Shown: piece after piece, positions 23,116 to 33,291 of the stretch
Layout of the letters: the number at the start of each line of letters is the position of its first letter
Position numbering within the stretch: position 1 is the first letter of the stretch
Assembly: GCA_965644295.1 (NCBI GenBank)
Contig: CBFFRP010000297.1
Coordinates: 558,001 to 622,000, forward strand
Direction: 5' to 3'
Source: Paraphysomonas bandaiensis
Lineage: Eukaryota > Chrysophyceae
DNA: 64,000 bases
Program-made: the position numbers and the translations under genes
The notes under the pieces: model-generated
Database searches by the model: none
Told to the model about the DNA's origin: nothing
The model's input: only the letters and a program-made list of their open reading frames with translations

Positions 23116-23440
23116 CGGCTCGGGTTGGGTTGGTTTGTTTTTAGGGGCTCGTGATGTAAATATTCAGATATTTCTGTATTTATGAGGTTTCAGCAATCTG
23201 AAACAATTTTATGACACGTGGACAAGAGACAAATCTTGGAAAATCCCCACTTTCCCGACATGTAGGCATGTCCAGAAACCTTCTTGGAAAATCCCCTCTT
23301 TCCTGATAGGTGGAAACAGTTCATTGTCTCGTGGACACCTGCGTCTCGTGATGATCCTAATCTTGGAGCGACAACTGTGTCTACAGTGCAGTGCAATGCA
23401 GATATTTCTTGGAGTAAATTCATAAAAGATACCATCAAAC
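23116..23440. promoter_or_regulatory. Shared divergent start region of the secreted gene pair, with a 48-bp-spaced direct repeat
   Basis: TCTTGGAAAATCCCCACTTT at 23234 recurs as TCTTGGAAAATCCCCTCTTT at 23282, both followed by CC(C/T)GA. The arrangement is kept in copy B at 26457 and 26505. It is placed to serve both genes. It lacks the TACAGCAGTA motif seen at other start regions. Confidence 0.5.
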
Positions 23441-24379
23441 ATGTTTGCAATACTGATACTGTTTCTGCTCTCCACAAACTTGACTGAGGCAGACAAAACT
23501 GACAAAGTTTCGAAAGCACTGGAGAATGCAGGCGCATCAGCCATATCGAAAGCAGCCGGGATCCCCATTACTGAAGCAATCGCACTAGTCAAGACATCTA
23601 AGACGGAAATGATAACTGGAACAATCTCTGGACAAGGTATATCAGGATAAACAGAATGCATGAAGGAGTATGTTAAATTCACGATAGGCCTTAAAGAATA
23701 TGTCGAAGTGCATCCATTTCAGTTTAAGGGGCTGTACTTTCCTGAAGATATTCGAGAAACTGTTCTTGCCTATGTTCGAAATATTCCAACCATTGCAGAA
23801 GGGAATAAGGAGCTGCTCCAGAAAGCCCTCAGTGCAGATTTGGCTGAGGCAGATTACGTGCTTGGCTCAAGTATCGTGGGGTCTTTCAGTTTCGTCTATA
23901 TTAGCTACGAATGTGCTAATCCTGAGTGCAGTCTTATCCAGCTATTAATATTGGGTGCTAGTGGAAGGATGAAAAACTTCCCAGATGTGGATATCTATCA
24001 AGTGACCAAATCAAGCGCGTTAAAATCTTCCACTTCGGTATGTAGATATCACTAACTACTACCATCCACAAAATATGAATATATTTTCTATCATTTTCTT
24101 GGCTATAAACGTGTATATATCTTAAATAACTTGCTTAATGTATAGGTTCAATTTCGAACCCGCGAACGTGGAATCAGCATGCAAGATATTGCGGATATGT
24201 GGACCCTCATGACCCGCCCTCTACTGGGTAAATTGCCTGTCCTGTTTTTAAATAAGCATATTTTATTAACGCTCTACTATTGCGTTGTAGATTCTTCCAA
24301 ATTGATTGCAGCAGGGAATGCTGAGACTGCTTACAGATATATGCCTCCAGCTGGCAATTTGAACAGAATACTCGCCTGA
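23441..24379 (+). CDS. Secreted protein of unknown family, copy A (right-facing member), with possible 18-nt intron
   Basis: Start MFAILILFLLSTNLTEA is a signal peptide. Proposed exons 23441-23636, 23655-24037, 24146-24227 and 24291-24379 give 249 residues. The two later introns (108 and 63 nt) are ordinary GT-AG. The first would be only 18 nt (GTATATCAGGATAAACAG) and contains the in-frame TAA that otherwise stops the protein at 69 residues. Removing it joins the frame exactly. The mature protein has an Ala-rich helical start (ENAGASAISKAAGIPITEAI), then KFTIGLKEYVEV and YISYECANPEC; no family is recognised. If the short intron is not real, this is a nonsense-mutated gene. Both copies share the feature. 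Confidence 0.65.
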
Positions 24380-25648
24380 AGGACTCCGTGATAGAAGAGT
24401 ATAGAGCATTGATGTAATGCTACATGACAGTGACAGAATTATTACTTAATATTCCAATTTTGGTACTTATTGTCTTACAACAGTCGTACCATGTCTGATA
24501 GTGCTGGTAAAAATTATGTTACTGATTATAATCACTTTTTGCAAACTTGTTGAGTTAATGTGTGATACATATACAATTGAAGTGAGCTAGTGGTGTACAA
24601 TAGGTAAAGCTAATGATAGAGCAAGAATACGGTATGCATCTATATTTGTAGTACTCAATAATATGACGAAAATACTTGTCAAGTGCAACACATGTCACAA
24701 CTGCTCTTACGGACGTCACGAAGTTTTATGTGTATTTCATGTATGAGCGAATCAGTAGATATAAACACATATCAACACTTGTATACATTTCAAATATGTA
24801 TGCATCAATACTTGAGTATAGATCGTTTAAAGTAACTCACTGGGCGTTGAACTATTCTACAGTTAATAAAAATTGTGTTAGACATATTGATACTGTCACT
24901 ATAACCAACCAATGTTAGATAGACACAATATCTGCATTAATTAATTGATGTCATATCATGTTCCCATGTTTGAATAAAAACTCTTAGTTTTGACTAGATG
25001 AACACCATAAACACCTAGGTAACCTTAGGGTTAGTCGGGTTAGTCGGGTTAGTAGTCAACATTACTACAGTTATTACATATATATTTACCCTACTATATT
25101 ATAAGACGTTGACTATTATCGTGTGATCAAGAAGTAATCTGCTTTTCTTTTGGAAACTAATATAGAGATAAAGAAAATATTTCAGTATTTTGACTTTTCT
25201 TGAGTTATAGGATTTACCTGAGGGCTATAGAGTCGAAGAATCATGAATCAGATGGACATTGTTCTACTTTCGATAGTTGAACCTGAATGGCACTTGTTGT
25301 ACCATTTAAAACCTGATTCGTTATGGACTTTCCTTTTATAGTGATAAATACTTTGTTCGTAGTTGGCCCTTAGTTCGTAAACTGGTAGTATATCATGTTA
25401 ATAATGAATTGAATTCAATATATATACCGCGTTTTTGCATTGCGGTGAGCCAAGCTCGATGTATAGACAGTTTCAAGAAACATGTTTTCGAAATAGAGCA
25501 TAATTATCGTTAAAAATTAGTTAACTTTTTCCACTTGTTTCTCAAAATCAGCTGGATACCAGTTATAGCGATTCACTTGCCAGCTACAAGTACATGCCGA
25601 GGCCGATACTAGATATCTCATGCATGATCTCGTTCGCTGAAAACGAGA

Positions 25649-26338
25649 TCACGCCTCTGTGATGACCTCGCCCTCATAAGCACGGTGCTGCTCATACCAT
25701 TCGTCTTCAAGCTTCAAAATATTGCTTTCCGAATATCTCTGAATCTCGTTCATTAAGACACCGTAAACAGTTGAGGTTTCCTCCGTGGTGATCCCTCGTT
25801 CCTGAACCTCCACCCACTTTCGCTCTCTGCTGTTTCCGAGATGCTTGACAACTTCACGCATACTCACCTGCCGATTAGAGGTAACACCAACGTGGGCGCA
25901 CACCACGGCTACATGCACGTTAATTCCATCCGTCTGGTGTCGCTGTGTGGATACTCGCCCAACGGACAGTGATGCGTCCCCACTCTTCGGCATTATGAAC
26001 ACCATATCAACAGCATCCGATGAAAAAGCCTTTGAAGAAAGCTCAGCAACTAGTTTTGAGACACTGAGAGATATTCCGGCCTTTGTAAGTCCATCCATGA
26101 GATCATCAGAGGAGTGTGCAGTGAACTGAGAGGTGCTGTGTGTCACAGAGGGCTCCGATATCTCAAACACATCACGAGACTCCTCAACATTAGTTGCCTT
26201 TTGAGGAGATGCATGTTTCACAGTACTCTCGAACAGTCGAGGAAGGTTGAGGTTCTGTCGGGCAAACCTTTCTACCCAGGAAGCGTCACTAACTGACAAG
26301 TGGAGGAGCAAGAGGCCAGTGATGCAACTCAATTTCAT
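25649..26338 (-). CDS. Secreted protein of unknown family, copy B (left-facing member)
   Basis: 229 residues with the same signal peptide and same C-terminal about 185 residues as 22405-23115, except for a K to R change. The segment right after the signal peptide is rewritten: WVERFARQNLNLPRLFESTVK replaces the longer KWKRIYKKSENFVRQNLNPA... text, with a 21-bp deletion and several amino-acid changes packed into about 80 bp. The frame is intact, so both copies may be functional. Confidence 0.75.
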   Translation of the reverse strand: MKLSCITGLLLLHLSVSDASWVERFARQNLNLPRLFESTVKHASPQKATNVEESRDVFEISEPSVTHSTSQFTAHSSDDLMDGLTKAGISLSVSKLVAELSSKAFSSDAVDMVFIMPKSGDASLSVGRVSTQRHQTDGINVHVAVVCAHVGVTSNRQVSMREVVKHLGNSRERKWVEVQERGITTEETSTVYGVLMNEIQRYSESNILKLEDEWYEQHRAYEGEVITEA

Positions 26339-26663
26339 CGGCTCGGGTTGGGTTGGTTTGTTTTTAGGGGCTCGTGATGTAAATATTCAGATATTTCTGT
26401 ATTTATGAGGTTTCAGCAATCTGAAACAATTTTATGACACGTGGACAAGAGACAAATCTTGGAAAATCCCCACTTTCCCGACATGTAGGCATGTCCAGAA
26501 ACCTTCTTGGAAAATCCCCTCTTTCCTGATAGGTGGAAACAGTTCATTGTCTCGTGGACACCTGCGTCTCGTGATGATCCTAATCTTGGAGCGACAACTG
26601 TGTCTACAGTGCAGTGCAATGCAGATATTTCTTGGAGTAAATTCATAAAAGATACCATCAAAC

Positions 26664-27614
26664 ATGTTTGCAATACTGATACTGTTTCTGCTCTCCACAA
26701 ACTTGACTGAGGCAGACAAAACTGACAAAGTTTCGAAAGCACTGGAGAATGCAGGCGCATCAGCCATATCGAAAGCAGCCGGGATCCCCATTACTGAAGC
26801 AATCGCACTAGTCAAGACATCTAAGACGGAAATGATAACTGGAACAATCTCTGGACAAGGTATATCAGGATAAACAGAATGCATGAAGGAGTATGTTAAA
26901 TTCACGATAGGCCTTAAAGAATATGTCGAAGTGCATCCATTTCAGTTTAAGGGGCTGTACTTTCCTGAAGATATTCGAGAAACTGTTCTTGCCTATGTTC
27001 GAAATATTCCAACCATTGCAGAAGGGAATAAGGAGCTGCTCCAGAAAGCCCTCAGTGCAGATTTGGCTGAGGCAGATTACGTGCTTGGCTCAAGTATCGT
27101 GGGGTCTTTCAGTTTCGTCTATATTAGCTACGAATGTGCCAATCCTGAGTGCACTCTTATCCAGCTATTAATATTGGGTGCTAGTGGAAGGATGAAAAAC
27201 TTCCCAGATGTGGATATCTATCAAGTGACCAAATCAAGCGCGTTAAAATCTTCCACTTCGGTATGTAGATATCACTAACTACTACCATCCAGAAAATATG
27301 AATATATTTTCTATCAATTTCTTGGCTATAAACGTGTATATATCTTAAATAACTTGCTTAATGTATAGGTTCAATTTCGAACCCGCGAACGTGGAATCAG
27401 CATGCAAGATATTGCGGATATGTGGACCCTCATGACCCGCCCTCTACTGGGTAAATTGCCTGTCATGTTTTTAAATAAGCATATTTTATTAACGCTCTAC
27501 TATTGCGTTGTAGATTCTTCCAAATTGATTGCAGCAGGGAATGCTGAGACTGCTTTCAGATATATGCCTCCAGCTGGCAATTTGAACAGAATACTCGCCG
27601 GAAGGACTCCGTGA
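26664..27614 (+). CDS. Secreted protein of unknown family, copy B (right-facing member)
   Basis: Exons 26664-26859, 26878-27260, 27369-27450 and 27514-27614 give 253 residues by the same reading as copy A, including the 18-nt gap at 26860-26877. Differences from copy A are few (PECT for PECS, FRYM for YRYM). The copy A stop TGA is GGA here, which extends the C-terminus by GRTP. The conserved frame with small replacements suggests both are, or recently were, expressed proteins. Confidence 0.65.
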
Positions 27615-28151
27615 TAGAAGAGTATAGAGCATTGATGTAATGCTACATGACAGTGACAGAATTATTACTTAATATTCCAATTTTGGTACTTATTGTCTTA
27701 CAACAGTCGTACCATGTCTGATAGTGCTGGTAAAAAGTATGTTACTCATTATAATCACTTTTTGCAAACTTGTTGAGTTAATGTGTGATACATATACAAT
27801 TGAAGTGAGCTACGAAGTGGTGTACAATAGGTAAAGCTAATGATAGAGCAAGAATACGGTATGCATCTATATTTGTAGTACTCAATAATATGACGAAAAT
27901 ACTTGTCAAGTGCAACACATGTCACAACTGCTCTTACGGACGTCACGAAGTTTTATGTGTATTTCCTGTATGAATCAGTAGATATAAACACATATCAACA
28001 CTTGTATACATTTCAAATATGTATGCATCAATACTTGAGATTATAGATCGTTTAAAGTAACTCACTGGGCGTTGAACTATTCTACAGTTAATAAAAATTG
28101 TGTTAGACGTATTGATGCTGTCACTATAACCAACCAAATTTAGATAGGCAC

Positions 28152-29241
28152 AATCCTGTACAGTTACGGTGTTTTAGTTTATCAAAACGTGTTTTGTAGG
28201 ATTTTATTATATTCATCTAATATTGTCTTAAGCTGCTGTATCCTTACCTAACGGCTAAAATTTAGGAAATATGAGGACTCAGGACCCTTACCAACATGTA
28301 GACGAAGCGGACATATTTGACTCTTTGATAAATTTATACACAATATTTTATACACTGCGAAAGAAGTTTTTAATCTCATTAAATGCAATGACACAGTCAA
28401 CTATATCTTTTTAGAGAAAAAAGTTTCATCGATTGGAACTCTTCACATGTCTAGAATCTATTGGAATTATCTCATTATAAACTTTCATATCCCACTCCTA
28501 ATACCATAATACTTTTACTTGTGTTCGTTATTGCCCTAGCGTAATTTCATCTAACCAATATATCTTCATACTTTTATCATTGTTGTTGTCTTGGTTATTG
28601 TGCTATTGTGCATGATGGCTAGGATTAGTAAATGGTGTGAGATGGTATATCCCTAAAGGGTTTACGAATATAACTTTGTTCGTATCACTATACAACATAA
28701 TAGGATGTAAGATGTAAGAGAATAAGTAAGTAGCGCAGAAACTTTAGTATGTTGCATAGAGCAGAAATGCTCTACGATTCTAGCATTCTTCTAGCCACTA
28801 ATTGATGCAAGGTCTCAACGCCTATTGCTAAATAATCAGACATTCACTACTACTGCTCTACGATATCAAGCATCCGTGAAGTTGATGCATAGTTAATTGA
28901 AAAGTACTACAAAACTCACATACTTAGCAATGTCATCAACGTTACTTCTGTTCTAGCTTCAGCGTTATCAATTTATTTCTATATACAAGTAGAAGAAGGC
29001 AGTGCTACATTACAGCATTACTCACCACACCACTACTAGCTATGGCTCTTCCGTTCTTAACAATGTTTGACTGTCTTAAAGGATAGTTATAAAGATGGAA
29101 TACAGAGCAGTGTGACAGGCACATCATAATCTACTTATGACCAACTGCTCAGTATTTCCACTCCTCTGCTGACAATGGTATCGTAGAATTGTGCAAAACA
29201 ATCATTTTACCCAAGTGAAATCTTATTAGTTACGCAGTAAT
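28152..29241. other. Intergenic region
   Basis: AT-rich; no gene, RNA or repeat recognised here. Confidence 0.5.
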
Positions 29242-29621
29242 TTAGATATCCTTTCGTGTAAGGCCAGGAGGAAGAGATTGAGTTAGTTTTTCAGCCTTCT
29301 CCGCATCAGTGACCTTAAGAGTGTAGAGATACTGCACACACGTAACATATATATCAGCACATACATATAAACACAACAACAGCTATACCCTTGAGCAGCG
29401 AATTTTAAATTTTACGGCTCCTTCGCTCTTCTTAATCTTTACTGACTTGGCATCCTTTCTATTTATATGCAGTAACAGTGGCAGTGATGACAGTGTCGTA
29501 CAGGACTATCAGAGTCTTACCTGCGAGCCTTCTGCAGAAAGTCGCGAATATCACTGATAACCTTGGGCTACAAATGCAACATATTACACGGCAGAAAACA
29601 ATAATATAATGAGGTTACCAT
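29242..29621 (-). CDS. RPL38: Ribosomal protein eL38 (RPL38)
   Basis: Four tiny exons: ATG alone (29621-29619), 29567-29521, 29458-29389 and 29331-29242. They give 69 residues, the usual length for eL38 (about 70). The protein reads [20 protein letters not shown], then [26 protein letters not shown] and [12 protein letters not shown], a full-length match to the family from memory. eL38 is a small protein of the large ribosomal subunit. The first intron begins directly after the start codon. Exons are too short for ordinary frame searches, so the gene is easily missed. Confidence 0.95.
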
Positions 29622-30008
29622 ATTTGGGCTTAATGGAAATAAGACAAACTATATATGGATGGATTGCTAGTCTCAACCCCATCGCTGTGTATCACTCCGT
29701 GTACCTGGAGTACATACATACATATACGCTCTGCTGTGTCCAACAAAACATTGGCAGTCACTCACTTCCTACCTCCATAGTATCTTCTAGGGACACCCAC
29801 CACTTCAGTAGATGAACTGAATTTTCAATATCGTCTTAGAATTTGTGTTTTCAGTGTCTAATAATTCCCTATTTCTATGTCTGACTGGGAAATATCTCCC
29901 ATTTTTGCAGCCATTTTGTGTTACACAGTTATACATACACAGCAAACAAAATTAATAGGAAGAGCTAGAAATATAAACACCTTGTGAACACATGCTGTTA
30001 GCCCTACC
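29622..30008. other. Divergent intergenic region of RPL38 and the CENP-B-type gene
   Basis: No further gene is supported. The 68-codon frame at 29609-29815 overlaps the RPL38 start region and is not convincing. The TACAGCAGTA motif is absent. Confidence 0.5.
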
Positions 30009-30593
30009 ATGAAGCGTTGTCATGACAGCTCTCAAAAACAGATGAGCCGGAAGTCATTCACACTTCAAGAGCAATCTGAGCTGTGTGAGAAATGGAAAGC
30101 AACGAATGGAAAGAATTTTGGAGTATGGTGCCGAAATCATGCTGTTAAAGACGCTACAATGAGAGGGTATCTAAAGAAGGACCGGAATAATGGTTATGCG
30201 AACATAGGCGCTCACGATGCTAAGAGACAGAAAAAATCACCGTATTTTGAAGTCGAACAACGGCTAGTGGAATTCTTGAAACTCAGAAGAGAACAGTATT
30301 CCCCTGACAACTTGGGCATTTCCTACTTGCTATTGCAAGAAAAATGTTTACAGTTTGCAAACTTTTTACCGGAAGATATACGTTCGGACTTCAAAGCGTC
30401 GCCGGGCTATATCAGTAATGTTCTTAAGAGAAATGGATTTGGTGGTGTTAATTTGAATTGCGAAGGGGGTAAAGTAAACGACGAAGAAGCAGTAGCAAAT
30501 CAGGGAAACAATTCTGAGTTTAATGAATTGATTGAAAAGAATGACGCTCCAGTGGAGAGAATATTTGAATCAAGTGTCACTTACAGTATTTAA
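30009..30593 (+). CDS. CENP-B/Tigger-type DNA-binding protein without transposase domain
   Basis: Single exon, 194 residues. Residues about 14-60 read like the first helix-turn-helix of CENP-B/pogo proteins (SFTLQEQSELCEKWKATNG, then FGVWCRNHAVKDATMRGYL). Residues about 75-150 look like the second, CENP-B-type HTH: EVEQRLVEFLKLRREQYSPD, LLQEKCLQFA and ASPGYISNVLKRNGF. The DDE endonuclease core that follows in Tigger/pogo transposases is absent; the frame ends soon after in an acidic tail. It could be a domesticated DNA-binding protein or a truncated transposon gene. The frame is clean. Confidence 0.65.
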   Translation: MKRCHDSSQKQMSRKSFTLQEQSELCEKWKATNGKNFGVWCRNHAVKDATMRGYLKKDRNNGYANIGAHDAKRQKKSPYFEVEQRLVEFLKLRREQYSPDNLGISYLLLQEKCLQFANFLPEDIRSDFKASPGYISNVLKRNGFGGVNLNCEGGKVNDEEAVANQGNNSEFNELIEKNDAPVERIFESSVTYSI

Positions 30594-31559
30594 TTTGTAA
30601 GACTACTGCCGCGGTACTCCACTAGTTCACTGGTTCACTGTACTTGTATGCATTCATGTTGATCACAATCTCTCAAAGTAATAGCATCTGTTGATATTCC
30701 AACTATGTATATAAAAATTGTATTCTAAATTAATTAATGTAATCGATGCATGCATGTACGAAATATTCGTGTTGCTTTGATTGAAGAGGTAGAGTATTCT
30801 GGCATAATACAGCGAAAAGCACTCTATGACAAGGGAATAGTTTGATATGACAAAACTTTTGAGTTGAGAAATATGCACTCTGATTTGGAAGCTTTAGCGT
30901 CTAGTTATAAAGAAAATTTTAACATTGAGTTTGAGTTGACGACGGATGATATTTGTCAGTTGCTAAGCCAGAATCTCATCTTCAAAATTCAAAGACCGTA
31001 CAATTTCAGATTTCAGCTGTAAGCGCTGAGAACTGAGACCACACCGTCCGAAAATATCATGACGACAAACATGAATTTGTTGGGTTTATGATCTGCTATT
31101 TTAGGTCAACGAGCTATTGTTTGCAATACCGTTATCAAACTTCCCAAGCAATGTTTAGTTTAGGAAATGGCGATGTACTCTATACTCTAGTACCCGAATC
31201 TAAGAAGTTGAATCTCTTTTTTTTATATAATATAAGGAGCCAAACTTCAGAAACCACAACAGTAATACTTTCTAATTGGTGACAAGCCAAATAAAACTTT
31301 AGTTACTTTCGACATACCTAGTTTATATGCTTTTATGCATTTAAGGAATCGTGCAAATTCATATATTTTAGGTTTTAGGGTCTAGTGCTGCATAAACGTA
31401 TAAGCCATACTATCGCAAAACAGTGATACGAATCTACTCATGCACTATAGTATTATTATCGTTGAACACAAACAGTAACCGATGAAGTGTAGCTATGATA
31501 TAAATCGCACATGGTTTCATAACACATTTCCATTGATCCATAACACGAAAGTGGAATAA
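30594..31559. other. Intergenic region holding a broken NPHP4-like gene fragment
   Basis: Besides the pseudogene at 30760-31090, no gene is supported. The 3' region of the CaMK-type gene is included. Confidence 0.55.
30760..31090 (+). pseudogene. Degenerate duplicate of part of the NPHP4-like gene
   Basis: Matches 34757-35100 in the intact gene, in the same orientation. Shared words include TTTGATTGAAGA, GGGAATAGTTTGATAT, GAGTTGAGAAATATGCACTC and AGTTGCTAAGCCAGAATCTC. It has lost about 45 bp (the part equivalent to 34848-34892) and gained frameshifts and stops, for example near 31030. It lies about 4 kb upstream of its source. Only one exon segment is present, so no intron evidence speaks for or against an RNA intermediate. 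Confidence 0.88.
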
Positions 31560-32612
31560 TTAGGCTGTGACCTTTTGCAATGATGTGGCCAACTGTATAA
31601 CCCTCATTGCCCCACGCATTCGCCTTCTGGCATTGAAAGCTTTCATATTTGGGGCAAAATGAGGCAGTGGTGCACTTTGAGATGACGCTGTCAGCCATGG
31701 ATGCTCCAGAGTTTGGGCAGCTGTCAGTCTCAATCCGGGGTCAAGAACAAGAAGCTTATCGATTAGGTCGGTAACTTCAGGTGAGACAGAATCCCAATAT
31801 GGAGATGGGTAATCGTATTCTCCTTTCTGAATAGAAACGAACAGCTTGGCATTGTCTTCATCATAAAACGGAGGAAATCCACATATTAAAATATACAATA
31901 TGACTCCAATGCTCCACATGTCAACCTCTTTTCCATAACCAGAGCTGTCGTTTCGAAGAACTTCAGGTGCCACATAGCCAGGGGTGCCACATGCAGAGTG
32001 CATAAGCTCATTGGGCTTTAGCAGCTGTGCCAACCCAAAATCTGCTAATTTGAGAGCGGCATCGGGACTAGGGCTGGTATACCTGCAGAATAAAATATTA
32101 GTGATGAAAAAAGGAAGATACGCAATTTCGCTTACAATAAATTTTCTGGTTTCAGATCCCTGTCGTACACAGTTACATATACGTTAAAATGCTTGATCTG
32201 AACTACTCTACCTGTGCACAATTCCCATGTCATGGCAGTAGCCAATCGCTGAAACAATTTGTCGTAATGCCTCTTTTGCTTCCAACTCCGAATAGTGCTC
32301 TTTTTGAACGATTCTATCAAACAGCTCTCCGCCAGACATGATTTCCATCACCATATACATATGAGTTGGACAATCAAATACTTCTTTTAGTGAGATAACA
32401 TTTGGATGCTTCACACGTTCCATGATGGCAACTTCAGTGGCGAGTGCTTGTTCATCCTCCGGAGCTAAGCATGACCTTTTTATAACTTTTATCGCCCACT
32501 TCGTATTATCAGCTTTACATGTTGCCAACTTCACAGTTGCAAAAGAGCCTTGACCCAGAACTCTTCCCATTTTATAATACTTTTCACATTCTTCCTTTCG
32601 TTTAAAAAACAT
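31560..32612 (-). CDS. CaMK-type Ser/Thr protein kinase
   Basis: Three exons (32612-32212, 32159-32136, 32082-31560) give 315 residues. The ATG at 32612 is used; the longer frame opens with GTG. Kinase landmarks in order: LGQGSFATVKLA (glycine loop), WAIKVIKR (Lys), IVHR-DLKPENLL (catalytic loop, split by an intron), LADFGLAQ and CGTPGYVAPEVL, then the YGKEVDMWSIGVILYILICG stretch typical of CaMK. A short C-terminal segment (NARRRMRGAMRVIQLATSLQ) resembles the autoinhibitory/calmodulin-binding helix of CaMK1-type kinases. There are no EF hands, so it is not a plant/apicomplexan CDPK. The middle exon is only 24 nt. Confidence 0.94.
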
Positions 32613-33291
32613 TATCACTCGTCACGATATTACAGAGAAGAACACTTATTCCATTAAATAATACACAGATAGATGTATAAACTGAGTTGATATGTTACTC
32701 AACAATGGGAGTTGATAAGACAGGAATGGGAGGGATGATAAATACTGTGCTGTGCTGTTAAGATAGTCAGAGAGACGGACAGGCGGACAGTATCATATAC
32801 ATGCAGCTCAGCTCACCTGGCATATAACTGCCGCCCTCTCAGCTATACGAATATTTCAGTCGATTTCCCACTGTATTCCCTCAAATACTGCTGTATGCAG
32901 GTACGGTATACCGTTACCCTTATACTGCTGTACTCTCTCAGTAATAGTTTAAAAGTCCGGATTTTTACAGTTCTCGCAATATTTGCAGGATTTATCAGGT
33001 TTTGGTTCCATTCGAATTCCAATTCAAATTTCTCGAGTGGAAAGTTGGTTGTGAAGTGTATCGTATATACATACACGCAGAGAGTGAGGGATCTGAACAG
33101 TTAATGGACGCATAACACACGCACTCCCCACAATCTAACCACACCAATCAACACAATGAGAACTGTGCCACGAAAATCAGTAAGCTGAAGAGATATTTAT
33201 CTTCCGCAATCAGCTGTAGTTTACTGTATACGTATATATAGAGACATCTAGTCATAGCAGCGTTTGACTTTGACTGTAATTGAATTATAAC
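32613..33291. promoter_or_regulatory. Divergent start region with two exact TACTGCTGTA motifs
   Basis: Lies between the CaMK-type (-) and NPHP4-like (+) genes. Exact motifs at 32886-32895 and 32923-32932 are spaced 37 bp. No gene is supported inside; the two opposite small frames near 32843-33104 are mutual shadows. Confidence 0.5.

Larger units (their letters stand above)
21513..24927. repeat. Tandem duplication, copy A (about 3.2-3.4 kb)
   Basis: Begins ATATCTGCATTAATTAATTG and is followed immediately by copy B, which begins with the same words. It carries a divergent gene pair. Copy A has an additional segment of about 170 bp (21540-21715) flanked by the direct repeat CATGTTCCCATGTT. Copy B lacks it, as if it was lost by recombination between those short repeats. 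The identity elsewhere is very high by eye. Confidence 0.95.
24928..28151. repeat. Tandem duplication, copy B (about 3.2 kb)
   Basis: Second unit, with genes at +3223 bp relative to copy A over the right half. Indels against copy A include a 9-bp GGGTTAGTC gain near 25040, a 12-bp loss near 25482 and a 21-bp loss inside the left-facing gene. Confidence 0.95.

Noticed and set aside
23209-23682. Overlapping minus-strand frames of 115 and 157 codons (and copies at 26413-26905)
   Set aside because: They lie opposite the spliced secreted-protein gene and its start region, lack a domain and are best explained as shadows.
24140-24175. tRNA-like GGTTCAATTTCGAACC
   Set aside because: It straddles a splice acceptor and the next exon of the secreted gene, and no acceptor stem or anticodon arm is present.
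23441-24379. Stop codon reassignment (TAA read as an amino acid)
   Set aside because: TAA ends several well-supported genes here (CK1, NPHP4-like, DNAL1, RPL38), so a changed code is unlikely.
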